In this document: in pieces, positions 51,783 through 62,174 of the stretch
How the letters are laid out: each line of letters begins with the position of its first letter
Position numbering within the stretch: the first letter of the stretch is position 1
NCBI RefSeq assembly: GCF_040448675.1
Contig: NZ_CP159289.1
Span: forward strand, 3,683,001-3,747,000
Origin: Dyadobacter sp. 676
GTDB lineage: Bacteria > Bacteroidota > Bacteroidia > Cytophagales > Spirosomataceae
Reading direction: 5' to 3'
DNA: 64,000 nucleotides
The notes under the pieces: generated by a model
What the model was told of the DNA's origin: nothing
The model's database searches: none
The model's input: the letters and a program-made list of their open reading frames with translations, nothing else
Translations under genes and position numbers: made by a program

Positions 51783-52970
51783 ATGCAAAATACAGCTTCT
51801 TCGGGAATATTGACGACGCAGTTCTGGTTGCTGGGCCTTAGCTCGTTTTTATTCTCTTCCAGCTACAATATGCTGATTCCCGAGCTCCCGGCGTACCTTT
51901 CCAGCATGGGCGGTGACGAATACAAGGGCGCAATCATCGGTTTGTTTACTTTGACGGCTGGACTTTCCCGGCCATTCAGCGGCCGGCTTACCGACCGTGT
52001 TGGCCGCGTTCCGGTAATGGCGTTCGGATCGCTGGTGTGTTTTGTATGCGGGTTTTTATACCCGATTTTCACCACTATAATGCCCTTTCTGCTGCTCAGG
52101 CTCGTACACGGCTTTTCGACCGGCTTTAAACCTACCGGCACAGCCGCCTACGTGGCGGATATCGTGCCGGCCAACAGGCGGGGCGAGGCAATGGGCATCC
52201 ACGGGATGTGCATGAGCGTGGGCTCGGCGTTCGGGCCGGCGATAGGAAGCATGATCAGCCAGGCATTCTCATTGAACGCACTTTTCTATACTTCGTCGCT
52301 TCTCGCATTTCTCTCCATCGGTATTCTTTTAAATATGAAGGAAACTTTGCAGGAAAAGCAGCGGCTGTCTTTAAAGTCGTTTCAAATTACCTGGCGGGAC
52401 ATTTTCGAGCCCAATGTGTTCAGTCCGGCGCTTGTCACATTTCTTTGTTACTTCGGTTTCGGCGCAGTGGCCACTATCACCCCGGATTTCAGCCGGTACC
52501 TGGGCCTGCAGAATCGTGGGTTGTATTTTATGATGTTCACGATATCGTCGATCATGGTCCGCCTTTTCGCAGGGAAAATATCCGACCGTCATGGCCGGAT
52601 GCCCGTGACGATCGTAGGATGCGTCGTTCTGATCATCGCGATGGTCATCACGGGCTTCGCCGAATCGGTGACGATGTTTCTGACCGGCGCCGCGTTTTTT
52701 GGCGTCGCAATGGGCATTCTCTCGCCGGTACTTTCCGCGTGGACGGTCGATTTGAGCGGCGACGACAACCGTGGCCGGGCAATTGCGACGATGTTTATTT
52801 CGCTCGAAGCCGGTATCGGGCTGGGGGCATTCCTTTCAGCCGAACTTTTTGGGAACCAACGTCAGAATCTCCCGCTGGTGTTTTCCTGCATGGCCGCATT
52901 CGCCCTGGCGGCGCTTGCCTATACAACAATAATCTATCAGTTTAAAAAGCGCCGCGCCCGTGTTATTTGA
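51783..52970 (+). CDS. Major facilitator superfamily transporter
   Basis: About 395 residues with 12 expected helices. The motif A-like sequence GRLTDRVGRVPVMAFG and a second SDRHGRMPVTIVG after helix 6-7 mark the two halves. It resembles drug or sugar efflux pumps. ATG 51783 (MQNTASSGIL) is preferred to 51765. Its end overlaps the YigZ gene by 11 bases. Confidence 0.88.
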   Translation: MQNTASSGILTTQFWLLGLSSFLFSSSYNMLIPELPAYLSSMGGDEYKGAIIGLFTLTAGLSRPFSGRLTDRVGRVPVMAFGSLVCFVCGFLYPIFTTIMPFLLLRLVHGFSTGFKPTGTAAYVADIVPANRRGEAMGIHGMCMSVGSAFGPAIGSMISQAFSLNALFYTSSLLAFLSIGILLNMKETLQEKQRLSLKSFQITWRDIFEPNVFSPALVTFLCYFGFGAVATITPDFSRYLGLQNRGLYFMMFTISSIMVRLFAGKISDRHGRMPVTIVGCVVLIIAMVITGFAESVTMFLTGAAFFGVAMGILSPVLSAWTVDLSGDDNRGRAIATMFISLEAGIGLGAFLSAELFGNQRQNLPLVFSCMAAFALAALAYTTIIYQFKKRRARVI

Positions 52971-53568
52971 CGATACCTATCAAACCATCGCGAGCCCGGC
53001 GGAAGGAATTTTCAAGGATAAGGGCAGTAAATTTCTTGCTTACGCATTTCCCGTCGAAAACGATTCGCAAGCCAGATCGCACCTCGCCGACTTGTATGAG
53101 CTGCATCCGAAAGCGGTCCACCATTGTTATGCCTACCGCCTCGGTGCCGACAGAATGAGCTACCGCATGAGCGACGACGGCGAACCGTCAGGAACAGCCG
53201 GGCGGCCAATTCTTAATACATTATATTCGAGAAACGTGACGAATGTGCTCGTTGCAGTTGTGCGTTATTTCGGCGGAACTTTGCTGGGCGTGCCCGGGCT
53301 GATCAACGCGTATAAAACCGCAACGGAAGCTGCATTGGATTCTGCGGAAATCGTTACGCGGCACTATATGAATCTTTACCGGCTGACCTTTCAATATGTG
53401 CTGATGAACGACGTAATGCGGATTGTAAAAGAAATGGAAATGCCGGTGAGGGAGCAATCTTTTGAAATGGAATGTGAAATGGTGGTGGAAGTGCGAACTA
53501 CGCTCGTGGAGCGCTTTGTGGCGCGCGTGGGAAAAGTCGACGGACTGGAGGCGAAACTTCTCGGTTAG
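52960..53568 (+). CDS. YigZ/IMPACT-family protein
   Basis: A 202-residue UPF0029 protein with KDKGSKFLAYAFPVEND, HHCYAYRLGADRMSYRMSDDGEPSGTAGRPIL and VVRYFGGTLLGVPGLI, the family's conserved patches. It starts at GTG (52960) inside the end of the MFS gene. The function is unknown; the human homologue IMPACT influences translation. Its stop overlaps the stop of the convergent small gene by 3 bases. Confidence 0.88.
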   Translation: MLFDDTYQTIASPAEGIFKDKGSKFLAYAFPVENDSQARSHLADLYELHPKAVHHCYAYRLGADRMSYRMSDDGEPSGTAGRPILNTLYSRNVTNVLVAVVRYFGGTLLGVPGLINAYKTATEAALDSAEIVTRHYMNLYRLTFQYVLMNDVMRIVKEMEMPVREQSFEMECEMVVEVRTTLVERFVARVGKVDGLEAKLLG

Positions 53569-53729
53569 TTGTTGTCACGAAGCATTCTTACGAAATCGTC
53601 TTCGTATTCCTTCATGGCTTTCAATAGCTCTTTCAGCTCCTTTTCTTCCGGAGATCCCTTCTTCGCACCTTCCAAGGCATCGGCCCGTTCGGCGGCCTTT
53701 TCGTATTCGGTTTCGTTCGTAATTTTCAT
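53565..53729 (-). CDS. Small HigA-like acidic protein
   Basis: A 54-residue acidic-basic protein starting MKITNETEYEKAAERADALEG and ending EYEDDFVRMLRDNN. The opening resembles the N-terminal cap of HigA-type antitoxins before their helix-turn-helix, which is absent here. It may be a truncated or stand-alone antitoxin-like protein. Its ATG at 53729 gives the only open frame across the region; no toxin gene is adjacent. It overlaps YigZ tail to tail. Confidence 0.55.
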   Translation of the reverse strand: MKITNETEYEKAAERADALEGAKKGSPEEKELKELLKAMKEYEDDFVRMLRDNN

Positions 53730-53767
53730 ATTATGATCCGTTAGCGGGTAAAATTACCGATTATGTA

Positions 53768-53810
53768 ATAAAGCACAAAACCAGCCTGCCTGGCTGGTTT
53801 TGTGCTTTAT
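53768..53810. terminator. Perfect 19-base-pair hairpin after susD
   Basis: The arms 53768-53786 and 53792-53810 are perfect inverted copies with a 5-base loop (TGCCT); the stem ends are A/T-rich. It lies 16 bases after the stop of susD (53826) and upstream of the HigA-like gene, and so ends the susCD transcript. Confidence 0.85.
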
Positions 53811-53825
53811 CCGGGTTCGAAGCGC

Positions 53826-55562
53826 TTAATAGTTCGGATTTTGGATCAGAACATTCTGCCCGTTTTTCTGACTGTAAGTGATTTCGTCCGAAGGAATCGG
53901 AAAGTACTCGTGCTTGTTGGCTTCGAACTGAACGCCTTTCAGGTAGGTACGCTTGTTACCTTCCACGGCGTAATAGGCGTTCAACGTTTGCGCCGCAATG
54001 CCCCAGCGAACCAGATCGAAACGGCGGTGTCCTTCCATCGCAAATTCAAGCCGGTGTTCAAACTGGATTGCTTTCATAGCCATATCCTTCGAAGCGAAGT
54101 AGGGATGTCCTGCCGGATATTCCTTAATCGAGTAATTGGCTGCTGCCTGTCCCGTAGCCGTTTTTACGAAACCGTCGGGATTGGCGGCCCTTTTCCGGAT
54201 CATATTCACGTACTCACGGGCTTTCTCCAGATTGTTTGCCTGCGCCTCCACTTCGGCCAGCCATAGCAAAACATGCGAATAGCGGATCATACGATAGTTG
54301 TTCGCATTCAGACGGGGGTTGCCGCTGAATGTGTTGGAGCCGACATCCGAACGATACATTACGTGTTTCTTGGGCGAGTAAGGGCCGGCGTAGGCTTGGT
54401 CGCGAATGTAGTTGCTGCCCGGATGCACGCCCCAGTCCAGATAAGGGATGCCGCGGCGTCCCACGGTCCAGTCCAGACGAGGGTCGAGCGGTCCGGTTTC
54501 CGGGGTGAAATTAGGATTGTTGGAAGGAATGCCCTGATCGTTGACTACGTCGACTTTATTGAAATCATCCAGCATCGGGAAGCCGTCTTTGGTTTTGAAT
54601 GCATTTACCAGGTTTTGCGATGGTTGGAAGAAGCCACAGCAGGTAGTCACACCACCTCCGCCGTAAGGGTAGTTCAATGTGGAACCGATATTGCCGTTTT
54701 CGCCGCCGGAGGCGCCATCGTTAACAGAATATTGTACTTCGAAAATCGACTCTGCATTGTTGTTCGTCACAGCTTTGAAATTGTCATGGTATTTGTCCAT
54801 AAGCTTGTATTTACCGCTTTTGACAATCTCTTCGAGGAATGGCCTTGCCTCTTCGTATTTTTTCTGAAAAATATATGCTTTGGCCAGCGTTGCGCCCGCT
54901 GCATACTTGGTAGGGCGTCCCGGCTGAGCCTGGTTGACGGGAAGTACGTCGTAAGCAGCCTTCAGATCGTCGATGATGTTCGGCCAGATGTCCCTGTCAT
55001 TGGGGATTTTGGTGCTTTCAAGGTCGTTCGGATTATATATTTTTTCGTCGATGTAAGGCACCATATTGAACATCTTTTTCAGCTCGAAATGGAAATGTCC
55101 GCGCAGGAACCGTGCTTCGGCTGTGATTTGCGCTTTTTCGGCATCGCTTGCGTCGGTCACCTTTGCCAGCACGTGCAGCACATCGTTCGCACGGGCGATA
55201 CCATCGTACATTCCCCGCCATTTTCCGAGAAAGTAAATATTGGCCGGCAGGATCTGGTGTTGCTCGATCAGCGAAATAGCGGGCTGGTCACCGGCATTGG
55301 TGCCTTTATAGGCATCATCCGACGCTACGCTGCCGTAAACCCAGTTATCGGCACCTACCTGGTACGACCGGAACTGGCCACCGGAGGTTGCCCAGCCATC
55401 GAGCAGGGAGTATACCCCCACGAGCAGGGAGTTGACACCGGCTTTGTTGGTGAGAGTGGCTTCACCCAGCGATCCCTGTGGTTTGACGTCCAGGAACGAG
55501 TCGCTGCAAGAGCTGATCAGCCCAACGGAAAGAAGTATGGTTAGAGTGACAATCTTTTTCAT
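53826..55562 (-). CDS. RagB/SusD-family outer-membrane lipoprotein
   Basis: A 578-residue lipoprotein (LLSVGLISSCSDSFLDVKPQG) of the large SusD subgroup with N-terminal (GRAND-like) AEARFLRGHFHFELKKMF and C-terminal SusD_RagB patterns such as EYFPIPSDEI. It binds glycan or another nutrient at the cell surface together with SusC. It follows susC by 31 bases and precedes a strong terminator. No carbohydrate enzyme sits next to the pair. Confidence 0.93.
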   Translation of the reverse strand: MKKIVTLTILLSVGLISSCSDSFLDVKPQGSLGEATLTNKAGVNSLLVGVYSLLDGWATSGGQFRSYQVGADNWVYGSVASDDAYKGTNAGDQPAISLIEQHQILPANIYFLGKWRGMYDGIARANDVLHVLAKVTDASDAEKAQITAEARFLRGHFHFELKKMFNMVPYIDEKIYNPNDLESTKIPNDRDIWPNIIDDLKAAYDVLPVNQAQPGRPTKYAAGATLAKAYIFQKKYEEARPFLEEIVKSGKYKLMDKYHDNFKAVTNNNAESIFEVQYSVNDGASGGENGNIGSTLNYPYGGGGVTTCCGFFQPSQNLVNAFKTKDGFPMLDDFNKVDVVNDQGIPSNNPNFTPETGPLDPRLDWTVGRRGIPYLDWGVHPGSNYIRDQAYAGPYSPKKHVMYRSDVGSNTFSGNPRLNANNYRMIRYSHVLLWLAEVEAQANNLEKAREYVNMIRKRAANPDGFVKTATGQAAANYSIKEYPAGHPYFASKDMAMKAIQFEHRLEFAMEGHRRFDLVRWGIAAQTLNAYYAVEGNKRTYLKGVQFEANKHEYFPIPSDEITYSQKNGQNVLIQNPNY

Positions 55563-55593
55563 TGATTCAGAATTTTAATGGCTTTTGTTTGGA

Positions 55594-58500
55594 TTAGAAG
55601 CTCAGATTTACACCGACGATGAATTGTTTCGCCACCGGATAAGCGCCTCCGTCTACGCCGATCTGGCGGTCGCTACCTGTGTTATAGTTGCGCAGGTTAA
55701 CTTCCGGATCCATTCCCGAATACTTCGTGATAGTGAAAAGGTTCTGGGTCTGCACGTAAATCCGGCTGGCGCCCAGGCCGAGCTTCGAGGTAACTACCTT
55801 AGGCAGGTTGTATGTCAGCTGGATGTTCTTCGCACGGAAATAGGAGCCGTTTTCGATGTAGTAGGTCGATGGCTGGATACTTACCTGATCTGAGGTTTTC
55901 AGCTGCGGCAGAATCGCGTCCGTTTTTCCGGGTTCCCACGATTGTTCCAAAACACGGCGGCTCTTCGCACCGAGGAAGGTGGGGAAGTCGGTGAAGTATT
56001 TGGTGTAATTGAAAATATCATTACCCTGTACTCCCTGCCCGAAGAACGCGAGGGTGAATGCTTTGTAATTCAGTGTTAAATTAAAACCATATGAGAAATC
56101 CGGGTGCGGGTTGCCAATAAAAGTGCGGTCGTTCTGGTCGATCTTCTTGTCGCCGTTTACGTCGCGGAAATGATAGCGTCCCGCCTTGTTCTCGTTAACG
56201 CTTCCGAATTGCAATGGCGCCGCCTTACCCTCTTCGTCACTCTGGAAAATGCCGTCGATAATATATCCATAGAACGAGGAAAGCGGATGGCCTTCCTGTG
56301 TCACGACGAAATCGGTGATCCGTTCGTCGTTGATCCCGAAGTATTTGGATTCCTTGTTACCGGTTGTTTTCAACACCTGGTTTCGGTAAAGGCTGATATT
56401 CGCGCCGACGGTGAATGAGAAATCCGAAGTGAGCTTGCTGTCGTAGCTGAGGCCCAGGTCGAAACCGCGGTTACGCATTTTACCGATATTCTGGAACGGC
56501 GCGGTAGCGACACCCAGCGAGTATTGCGGCTGGACCGGAAACAACATGTCCGTCGTAATACGCTGGTAAATATCGAACACTACGTCCAGCTTGTTATTCA
56601 GGACGCGGGCGTCGAAACCGAGGTTGGTAGACGTCGTAGTTTCCCATTTTGCCTTTATGTTACCGAACTGAGTAAGCTCATAACCCGGCTGGGCGGAGCT
56701 CCGCGAGCCGTTCAGGTCATAGAACGAGGTGATGGGGTTCAGGCTGAAAAGCGTGTAGGAGTTGTAATTACCGATTTCCTGGTTACCGGTTTGTCCCCAT
56801 CCCGCGCGTAATTTCAGATAAGAAAGCCAGTTGACGCCCTTCATGAACTCTTCATCGGAGGCAATCCAGCCCGCGCTCGCAGCCGGGAAATACGCTACGC
56901 GGTAGGCAGGTGCGAAACGCGAAGAGCGGTCGCGGCGCAAAGTCGCATCGATCAGGTATTTGTTCTTGAATGCATAATTGATCTTTCCAAATTCCGAAGC
57001 CAGTGCCCAGCCGCCACCGGAACCGTTATTGGTCTGGCCGGCTGTACCTGCGCTCAGATAGCGGTTTTCGAGGTCCTCGATCAGGAACCGTGTGCGGCTC
57101 GCGTCGAAGTTTTCGAATTGGCTCTTGATGGACTCCGTACCAAGTAGAATGTTCAAACGGTGATTGTCCGCCAGATTTAGGTTGTAAGTCAGGGTGTTAT
57201 ACCAGGTCCATGTCAGCTCGTTATTATTCGTAGTCGTCATGGAATTGGAACCCCTGGCTTCCGGCGATTCGATATCCCGGATCGTGAAGTTCCGGAAGAT
57301 ATAGTTGTTATAATCGATACCAAAGCTGGTCTTGGCTGTCAGGTTCTTCAAGATATCCACCTCGGCATAGGCGTTCCCGAACAGGCGCATTTCCTTCTGT
57401 ACATTGTCTTTATTGCGCCACAGGTCGCCCACCGGGTTACGGCTGTTACCCAGCTCCGAACCGCGTCCGCCCGCAAACTGGGTTCCTGTTACATCATAAA
57501 CCGGAATGATAGGTTGCATGCGGTAGGCAAAAGTGGTGGGGTTACTTTCGTGGTTGTTACCCTCGGGCTGGTTCACGCGTTGCCCGTATGCAATCTGAAA
57601 GTTCTCACCGACCCGGATGCGCTTGTTGATATCGAATTCGGTATTGGCGCGCAGGCTGTAACGCTTGTATTTGGTGTAAATCATGATACCCTTCTGATCG
57701 AACATGTTGAGCGTCATGGCGTAGCGACCATTCTCATTGCCGCCCGAAACGCCCAGCTGGTGATTCTGGATGGGTGCGGGATCGAAGATTTCGTCCAGCC
57801 ATTTGGTACCCTCTTTATTGGCCTTCGTAATAAGCCATTTCGTAGAGTTAAATGTAGCGGCGTCGATGTCCTTGCTGTAATTCACGTAGTTGCCGTTGGC
57901 GTCCTTGGCTACCCTGGGATCGTTCTCCTTAACGCCGGTCGGGAAAATGTAATCGGGGATTTCGGGTTTAGGCCCGTTGCCGTACTGGGCACTGCTCGGG
58001 TTGCCGTCTTTCAGGTCGCCCGAGTTGATTTTCGACTTCCAGTAGATGTTCGCCCAGTCTTCGGTACCCACCAGGTCCAGCATTTTGCCCGGACGCTGGG
58101 TGCCGAAGTACATATCGTAGGTAAATACCGGTTTGCCGACCTTGCCCCGGCGGGTCGTGATGATCACCACGCCGTTACCCGCCCTTGAACCGTAGATGGA
58201 AGCTGCCGATGCATCTTTGAGTATCTGCATATTTTCCACATCGTTCAGATTAAGGGTGTTCAGGTTGCCTTTGGTGGGAACGCCGTCCACGACATAAAGG
58301 GGAGAGTTGTCGTTGATCGTACCGAACCCGCGGATGCGGACCATCACGCCGCCTCCGGGGCTGTTCTCGTTGCCGACCGTCACACCGGCTACCTTGCCCT
58401 GCAAAGCCTGGCCGATATTGGTGGATGGCGTCGTGAGCAGTTGCTTGGCATCCAGGGAAGCCACCGCTCCCGTAATGTCGCGCTTGGACTGGGTACCATA

Positions 58501-58848
58501 ACCCGTCACGACCACTTCGCTCAGGCTTTTGACGTCATCGCCAAGCGAAACGTTGATAATGGATTGAGAGCCGACAGTGACTTCCTGTTTGGCGAAACCG
58601 ATGGAGGAGAAAACCAGGACCGCATCACCGGACTTGACGTCGATGGTGTAGCTTCCGTTCGCGTCGGTCACGGTCCCGGTGGTGGTGTTTTTCACCTGAA
58701 CGTTGACACCCGGTAGCCCCTGGCCATCGGCAGCTGCAACGACCTTGCCGGTAACCCGGCGATCCTGGGCTTGTGCAGTAAAGGCCCCGGCTACACCAAG
58801 AACCATTACAAAAGCACGTAAAAGCTTTCGCAGTAGATGTTTGCGCAT
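55594..58848 (-). CDS. SusC/RagA TonB-linked outer-membrane transporter
   Basis: A 1084-residue receptor with a signal peptide (MRKHLLRKLLRAFVMVLGVAGAFTAQAQ), a CarboxypepD_reg-like domain (VTGKVVAAADGQGLPGVNVQVKNTTTGTVTDANGSYTI), a plug (VTVGNENSPGGGVMVRIRGFGTINDNSPLYVVDG and SIYGSRAGNGVVIITT) and a long beta-barrel that ends in FIVGVNLSF. It carries nutrient across the outer membrane with TonB. It is the first gene of a pair with SusD and is divergent from uvrA. Confidence 0.94.
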   Translation of the reverse strand: MRKHLLRKLLRAFVMVLGVAGAFTAQAQDRRVTGKVVAAADGQGLPGVNVQVKNTTTGTVTDANGSYTIDVKSGDAVLVFSSIGFAKQEVTVGSQSIINVSLGDDVKSLSEVVVTGYGTQSKRDITGAVASLDAKQLLTTPSTNIGQALQGKVAGVTVGNENSPGGGVMVRIRGFGTINDNSPLYVVDGVPTKGNLNTLNLNDVENMQILKDASAASIYGSRAGNGVVIITTRRGKVGKPVFTYDMYFGTQRPGKMLDLVGTEDWANIYWKSKINSGDLKDGNPSSAQYGNGPKPEIPDYIFPTGVKENDPRVAKDANGNYVNYSKDIDAATFNSTKWLITKANKEGTKWLDEIFDPAPIQNHQLGVSGGNENGRYAMTLNMFDQKGIMIYTKYKRYSLRANTEFDINKRIRVGENFQIAYGQRVNQPEGNNHESNPTTFAYRMQPIIPVYDVTGTQFAGGRGSELGNSRNPVGDLWRNKDNVQKEMRLFGNAYAEVDILKNLTAKTSFGIDYNNYIFRNFTIRDIESPEARGSNSMTTTNNNELTWTWYNTLTYNLNLADNHRLNILLGTESIKSQFENFDASRTRFLIEDLENRYLSAGTAGQTNNGSGGGWALASEFGKINYAFKNKYLIDATLRRDRSSRFAPAYRVAYFPAASAGWIASDEEFMKGVNWLSYLKLRAGWGQTGNQEIGNYNSYTLFSLNPITSFYDLNGSRSSAQPGYELTQFGNIKAKWETTTSTNLGFDARVLNNKLDVVFDIYQRITTDMLFPVQPQYSLGVATAPFQNIGKMRNRGFDLGLSYDSKLTSDFSFTVGANISLYRNQVLKTTGNKESKYFGINDERITDFVVTQEGHPLSSFYGYIIDGIFQSDEEGKAAPLQFGSVNENKAGRYHFRDVNGDKKIDQNDRTFIGNPHPDFSYGFNLTLNYKAFTLAFFGQGVQGNDIFNYTKYFTDFPTFLGAKSRRVLEQSWEPGKTDAILPQLKTSDQVSIQPSTYYIENGSYFRAKNIQLTYNLPKVVTSKLGLGASRIYVQTQNLFTITKYSGMDPEVNLRNYNTGSDRQIGVDGGAYPVAKQFIVGVNLSF

Positions 58849-59180
58849 AAAAACAAATGGTAAAAGTGGATTGATAGAATTTGACTGTATTTTGATGGTT
58901 TTTGATATGAAATTACAAAATATGGTGACAAGTATGACTTGTTTTGGTATGATTTTGAGAATAAATATTAATGAACTGTTGGTTACTAATTATTGCTTCT
59001 TTGAAAAGTATAACTGTGCAAACGATTGCATCCAGAGTCAAAACTTGGAAAGAATCAATCCCCACAATGCTATACGTAATGTGCCGGCATCAAAAATATT
59101 TGCAACTCAAACCTTATTTTTGCGGTTATCTGATTACGCTTTATCATCATACAGACTAACTCACAAACTATCACAGGACT
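58849..59180. other. Intergenic region between susC and uvrA
   Basis: A 332-base AT-rich divergent promoter region. I see no gene. It includes a possible uvrA -7 element (TATTTTTG, 59115-59122). Confidence 0.5.
59115..59122 (+). promoter_or_regulatory. Possible -7 element of uvrA
   Basis: TATTTTTG fits TAnnTTTG and lies about 58 bases before the TTG start. No clear -33 box at 19 bases. Confidence 0.4.
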
Positions 59181-62036
59181 TTGGAATACTTAAATGGCCT
59201 CGAAGTGGCGGAACAGGACCTCATCGAGGTACAGGGCGCCCGCGAACACAATCTCAAAAACATCGACATAGCCATTCCGCGCAACAAGCTCGTGGTGGTG
59301 ACAGGTATCAGCGGAAGCGGGAAATCGTCGCTCGCATTCGACACGATCTACGCAGAAGGACAGCGACGGTATATGGAAAGTTTTTCCTCCTATGCCCGGG
59401 GTTTTATCGGCGAGATGGAACGCCCCGATGTCGACAAGATCAGCGGCCTGTCGCCCGTGATCAGCATCGAGCAGAAAACCACGTCGCGCAATCCGCGCTC
59501 GACGGTGGGGACGGTTACCGAGATTTACGACTTCCTGCGGCTGCTCTACGCGCGGGCAGGCGAGGCGTACTCGTACGTGACGGGCAGGCGGATGATCAAA
59601 CAATCGCAGGACCAGATCGTGAACCAGCTCATGACGCAGTTTTCCGGGCAAAAGATCATATTGCTCGCGCCGGCGGTAAAAGGCCGTAAAGGACATTACC
59701 GGGAGCTTTTCGTCCAAATCGCACGGCTGGGTTATACCAAAGTGCGGGTCGATGGCGAGGTGCAGGACATTACTCCGAAAATGCAGCTCGATCGCTATAA
59801 GGTGCACGACATCGAGATTGTAATCGACCGGGTAGTGCCTAAAAAAGAAGAAGAAGACCCGCAGTCGAGGTACCGGCTGAGCCAGTCGGTGGCGACGGCC
59901 ATCAAGCAGGGTAAGGGCGCATTAATGGTGCTGGACGCCAAAGGGAATACGCATTATTTTTCCCAAAACCTGATGGACCCGGAGTCGGGGATCAGCTACG
60001 ACGACCCGGCGCCGAACGCATTCTCCTTTAACTCGCCCTACGGTTGGTGCCCTACCTGCCAGGGTTTGGGCATCATCGAAGAAATCACCGAAGATTCCAT
60101 TATGCCGGATAAATCCCTGAGCATTAGTCGGGGGGGGCATTGCGCCAATGGGCGAATACCGCGAAGCGTGGATTTTCAAGCAGTTGGAGGTCTTGTTGAA
60201 AAAATACAAGATCACGCTCACGACGCCGCTTGAAAAATTCCCCGAGGAGGCATTGAAGCTCGTGCTTTATGGAAGCGAAGAGGCGGTTCCCGTGCCTTCG
60301 AAGAAATATCCGGGAACGGAGTGGGAGACCAAATTCGACGGGATTATCAATTTCTTGAAACGCCAGCAGGAGTCGGGGAACGAGAAGATCCAGGACTGGC
60401 TCAAAGACTTTATGGTGACGCAAACCTGCCCCGAATGCAAAGGTAAGCGACTTCGGAAGGAATCATTGCATTTCAAAATTGATAATAAAGACATCGCCGA
60501 ACTCGCGGACAGCGACATACGCGACCTGGCCGGATGGCTCGTGGGCCTCGAAGATCGCCTGGAAGAAAAACAGCGCGTCATCGGGCATGAGGTGTTGAAG
60601 GAAATCCGGAAGCGCGTCGGGTTTATGCTGGATGTAGGACTGGATTATCTGACGTTGAACCGCTCGCTGAGAACATTGTCGGGCGGGGAGGCGCAGCGCA
60701 TCCGCCTCGCAACGCAGATCGGCACGCAACTTACGGGCGTACTTTACATTATGGATGAACCGAGCATCGGGTTGCATCAGCGCGACAACGTTCGGCTCAT
60801 CAATTCCCTCAAAAGCCTCCGGGACCTGGGCAATACCGTTTTGGTTGTAGAGCACGACAAGGATATGATGCTGGCTTCGGACTATATTCTCGACATTGGC
60901 CCCGGGGCAGGGCGCCATGGTGGAAGTGTGGTTGGGGCCGGGACGCCGGAGAAATTTTTGAATAACGGTTCGCTGACGGCCGATTATCTGGCCGGAAGAG
61001 AGACGATCGAGGTGCCCAAAAAGCGCCGGAAAGGCACGGGGAAATCGATCGTGCTGAAAGGCTGTACAGGGCATAACCTGAAAAACGTCTCGGTTTCGAT
61101 TCCATTGGGAACGATGATCTGCGTGACGGGCGTCAGCGGCAGCGGTAAATCGTCGCTGATCCACGAGACGCTGTTCCCGCTTTTGAACCAGCATTTCTAT
61201 AAATCGAGAAGGGAGCCGCTTCCGTATAAGTCCATAGAAGGGCTTGAGCATATCGATAAGGTAATCGAAGTGGACCAATCGCCTATCGGCCGCACGCCGC
61301 GCTCGAACCCGGCGACCTATACCAATCTGTTTACCGATATCAGGACACTTTTTGCCGAATTGCCCGAAGCGAAAATCCGGGGTTACAAACCGGGCCGGTT
61401 CTCGTTCAATGTCAAAGGCGGCCGCTGCGAGGATTGTGAAGGCGCGGGAATGAAGAAGATCGAAATGGATTTCCTGCCCGACGTGCATATCAATTGCGAG
61501 ACCTGTAAAGGCAAGCGTTTCAACCGCGAGACGCTGGAAGTTCGTTTCAAAGGGAAATCGATCGCCGACGTGTTGGATATGACCGTAGAATCGGCTTTGG
61601 AGTTCTTTGAAAACCAGCCGCGGTTGCTTCGTAAGGTGCAGACATTGAACGATGTAGGTTTGGGGTATATCACCCTCGGCCAGCATGCCACCACATTGTC
61701 GGGGGGGCGAAGCACAGCGTGTAAAGCTTTCCGAAGAACTGTCGAAAAGGGACACCGGCAAGACGCTGTACATTCTCGACGAGCCTACCACCGGCCTGCA
61801 TTTCCAGGACATCCGCCATTTGCTCAATGTCCTGAACAAACTGGTTGAAAAGGGAAATACCGTCTTGATTATCGAGCATAACCTCGATGTGATCAAGGTC
61901 GCCGACTATATCATCGACGTCGGCCCCGAAGGTGGAGCTCAGGGCGGGCGCATTATCGCTGAAGGTACCCCCCGAGAAAGTGGCAAAAGTGAAGGGCAGC
62001 TTTACCGGCTACTTTTTACAGGAAGAATTGAAGTAG
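59181..62036 (+). CDS. uvrA: Excinuclease ABC subunit A (three homopolymer frameshifts)
   Basis: UvrA scans DNA and hands damage to UvrB; it is an ABC ATPase dimer. Walker A 1 is [14 protein letters not shown]; Walker A 2 is [13 protein letters not shown]. The zinc-finger cysteines are in GWCPTCQG and [14 protein letters not shown]...[13 protein letters not shown], and ABC signatures are LSGGEAQRI and, after repair, [11 protein letters not shown] with the Walker [13 protein letters not shown]. Frames change three times: at the G8 run 60130-60137 (needs G7), the G7 run 61701-61707 (needs G6), and the C6 run 61968-61973 (needs C5). With all three repaired the protein is 950 residues and ends YFLQEELK. 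It starts at TTG because a stop precedes in frame. This is almost certainly sequencing error. Confidence 0.95.
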
Positions 62037-62174
62037 GATGCCTTATATATTGAAATGCCCTGCATTCCAGCGAATGCGGGGCATTTTGTATTTAACGGAC
62101 TTCTATTTCACTCAAAACGGAACCGGGTCGATCAAGACTTTCTGTGGCGGGGAATTATACCGGGCGTTTTTCGT

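Noticed and set aside
54273..55544. A 423-residue open frame on the plus strand opposite susD
   Set aside because: It lies fully antisense to a conserved SusD gene and has atypical composition, so it is a shadow of codon bias.
60463..61896. A 477-residue open frame opposite uvrA
   Set aside because: It is antisense to conserved UvrA motifs and arises from strand-symmetric codon use in GC-rich DNA.
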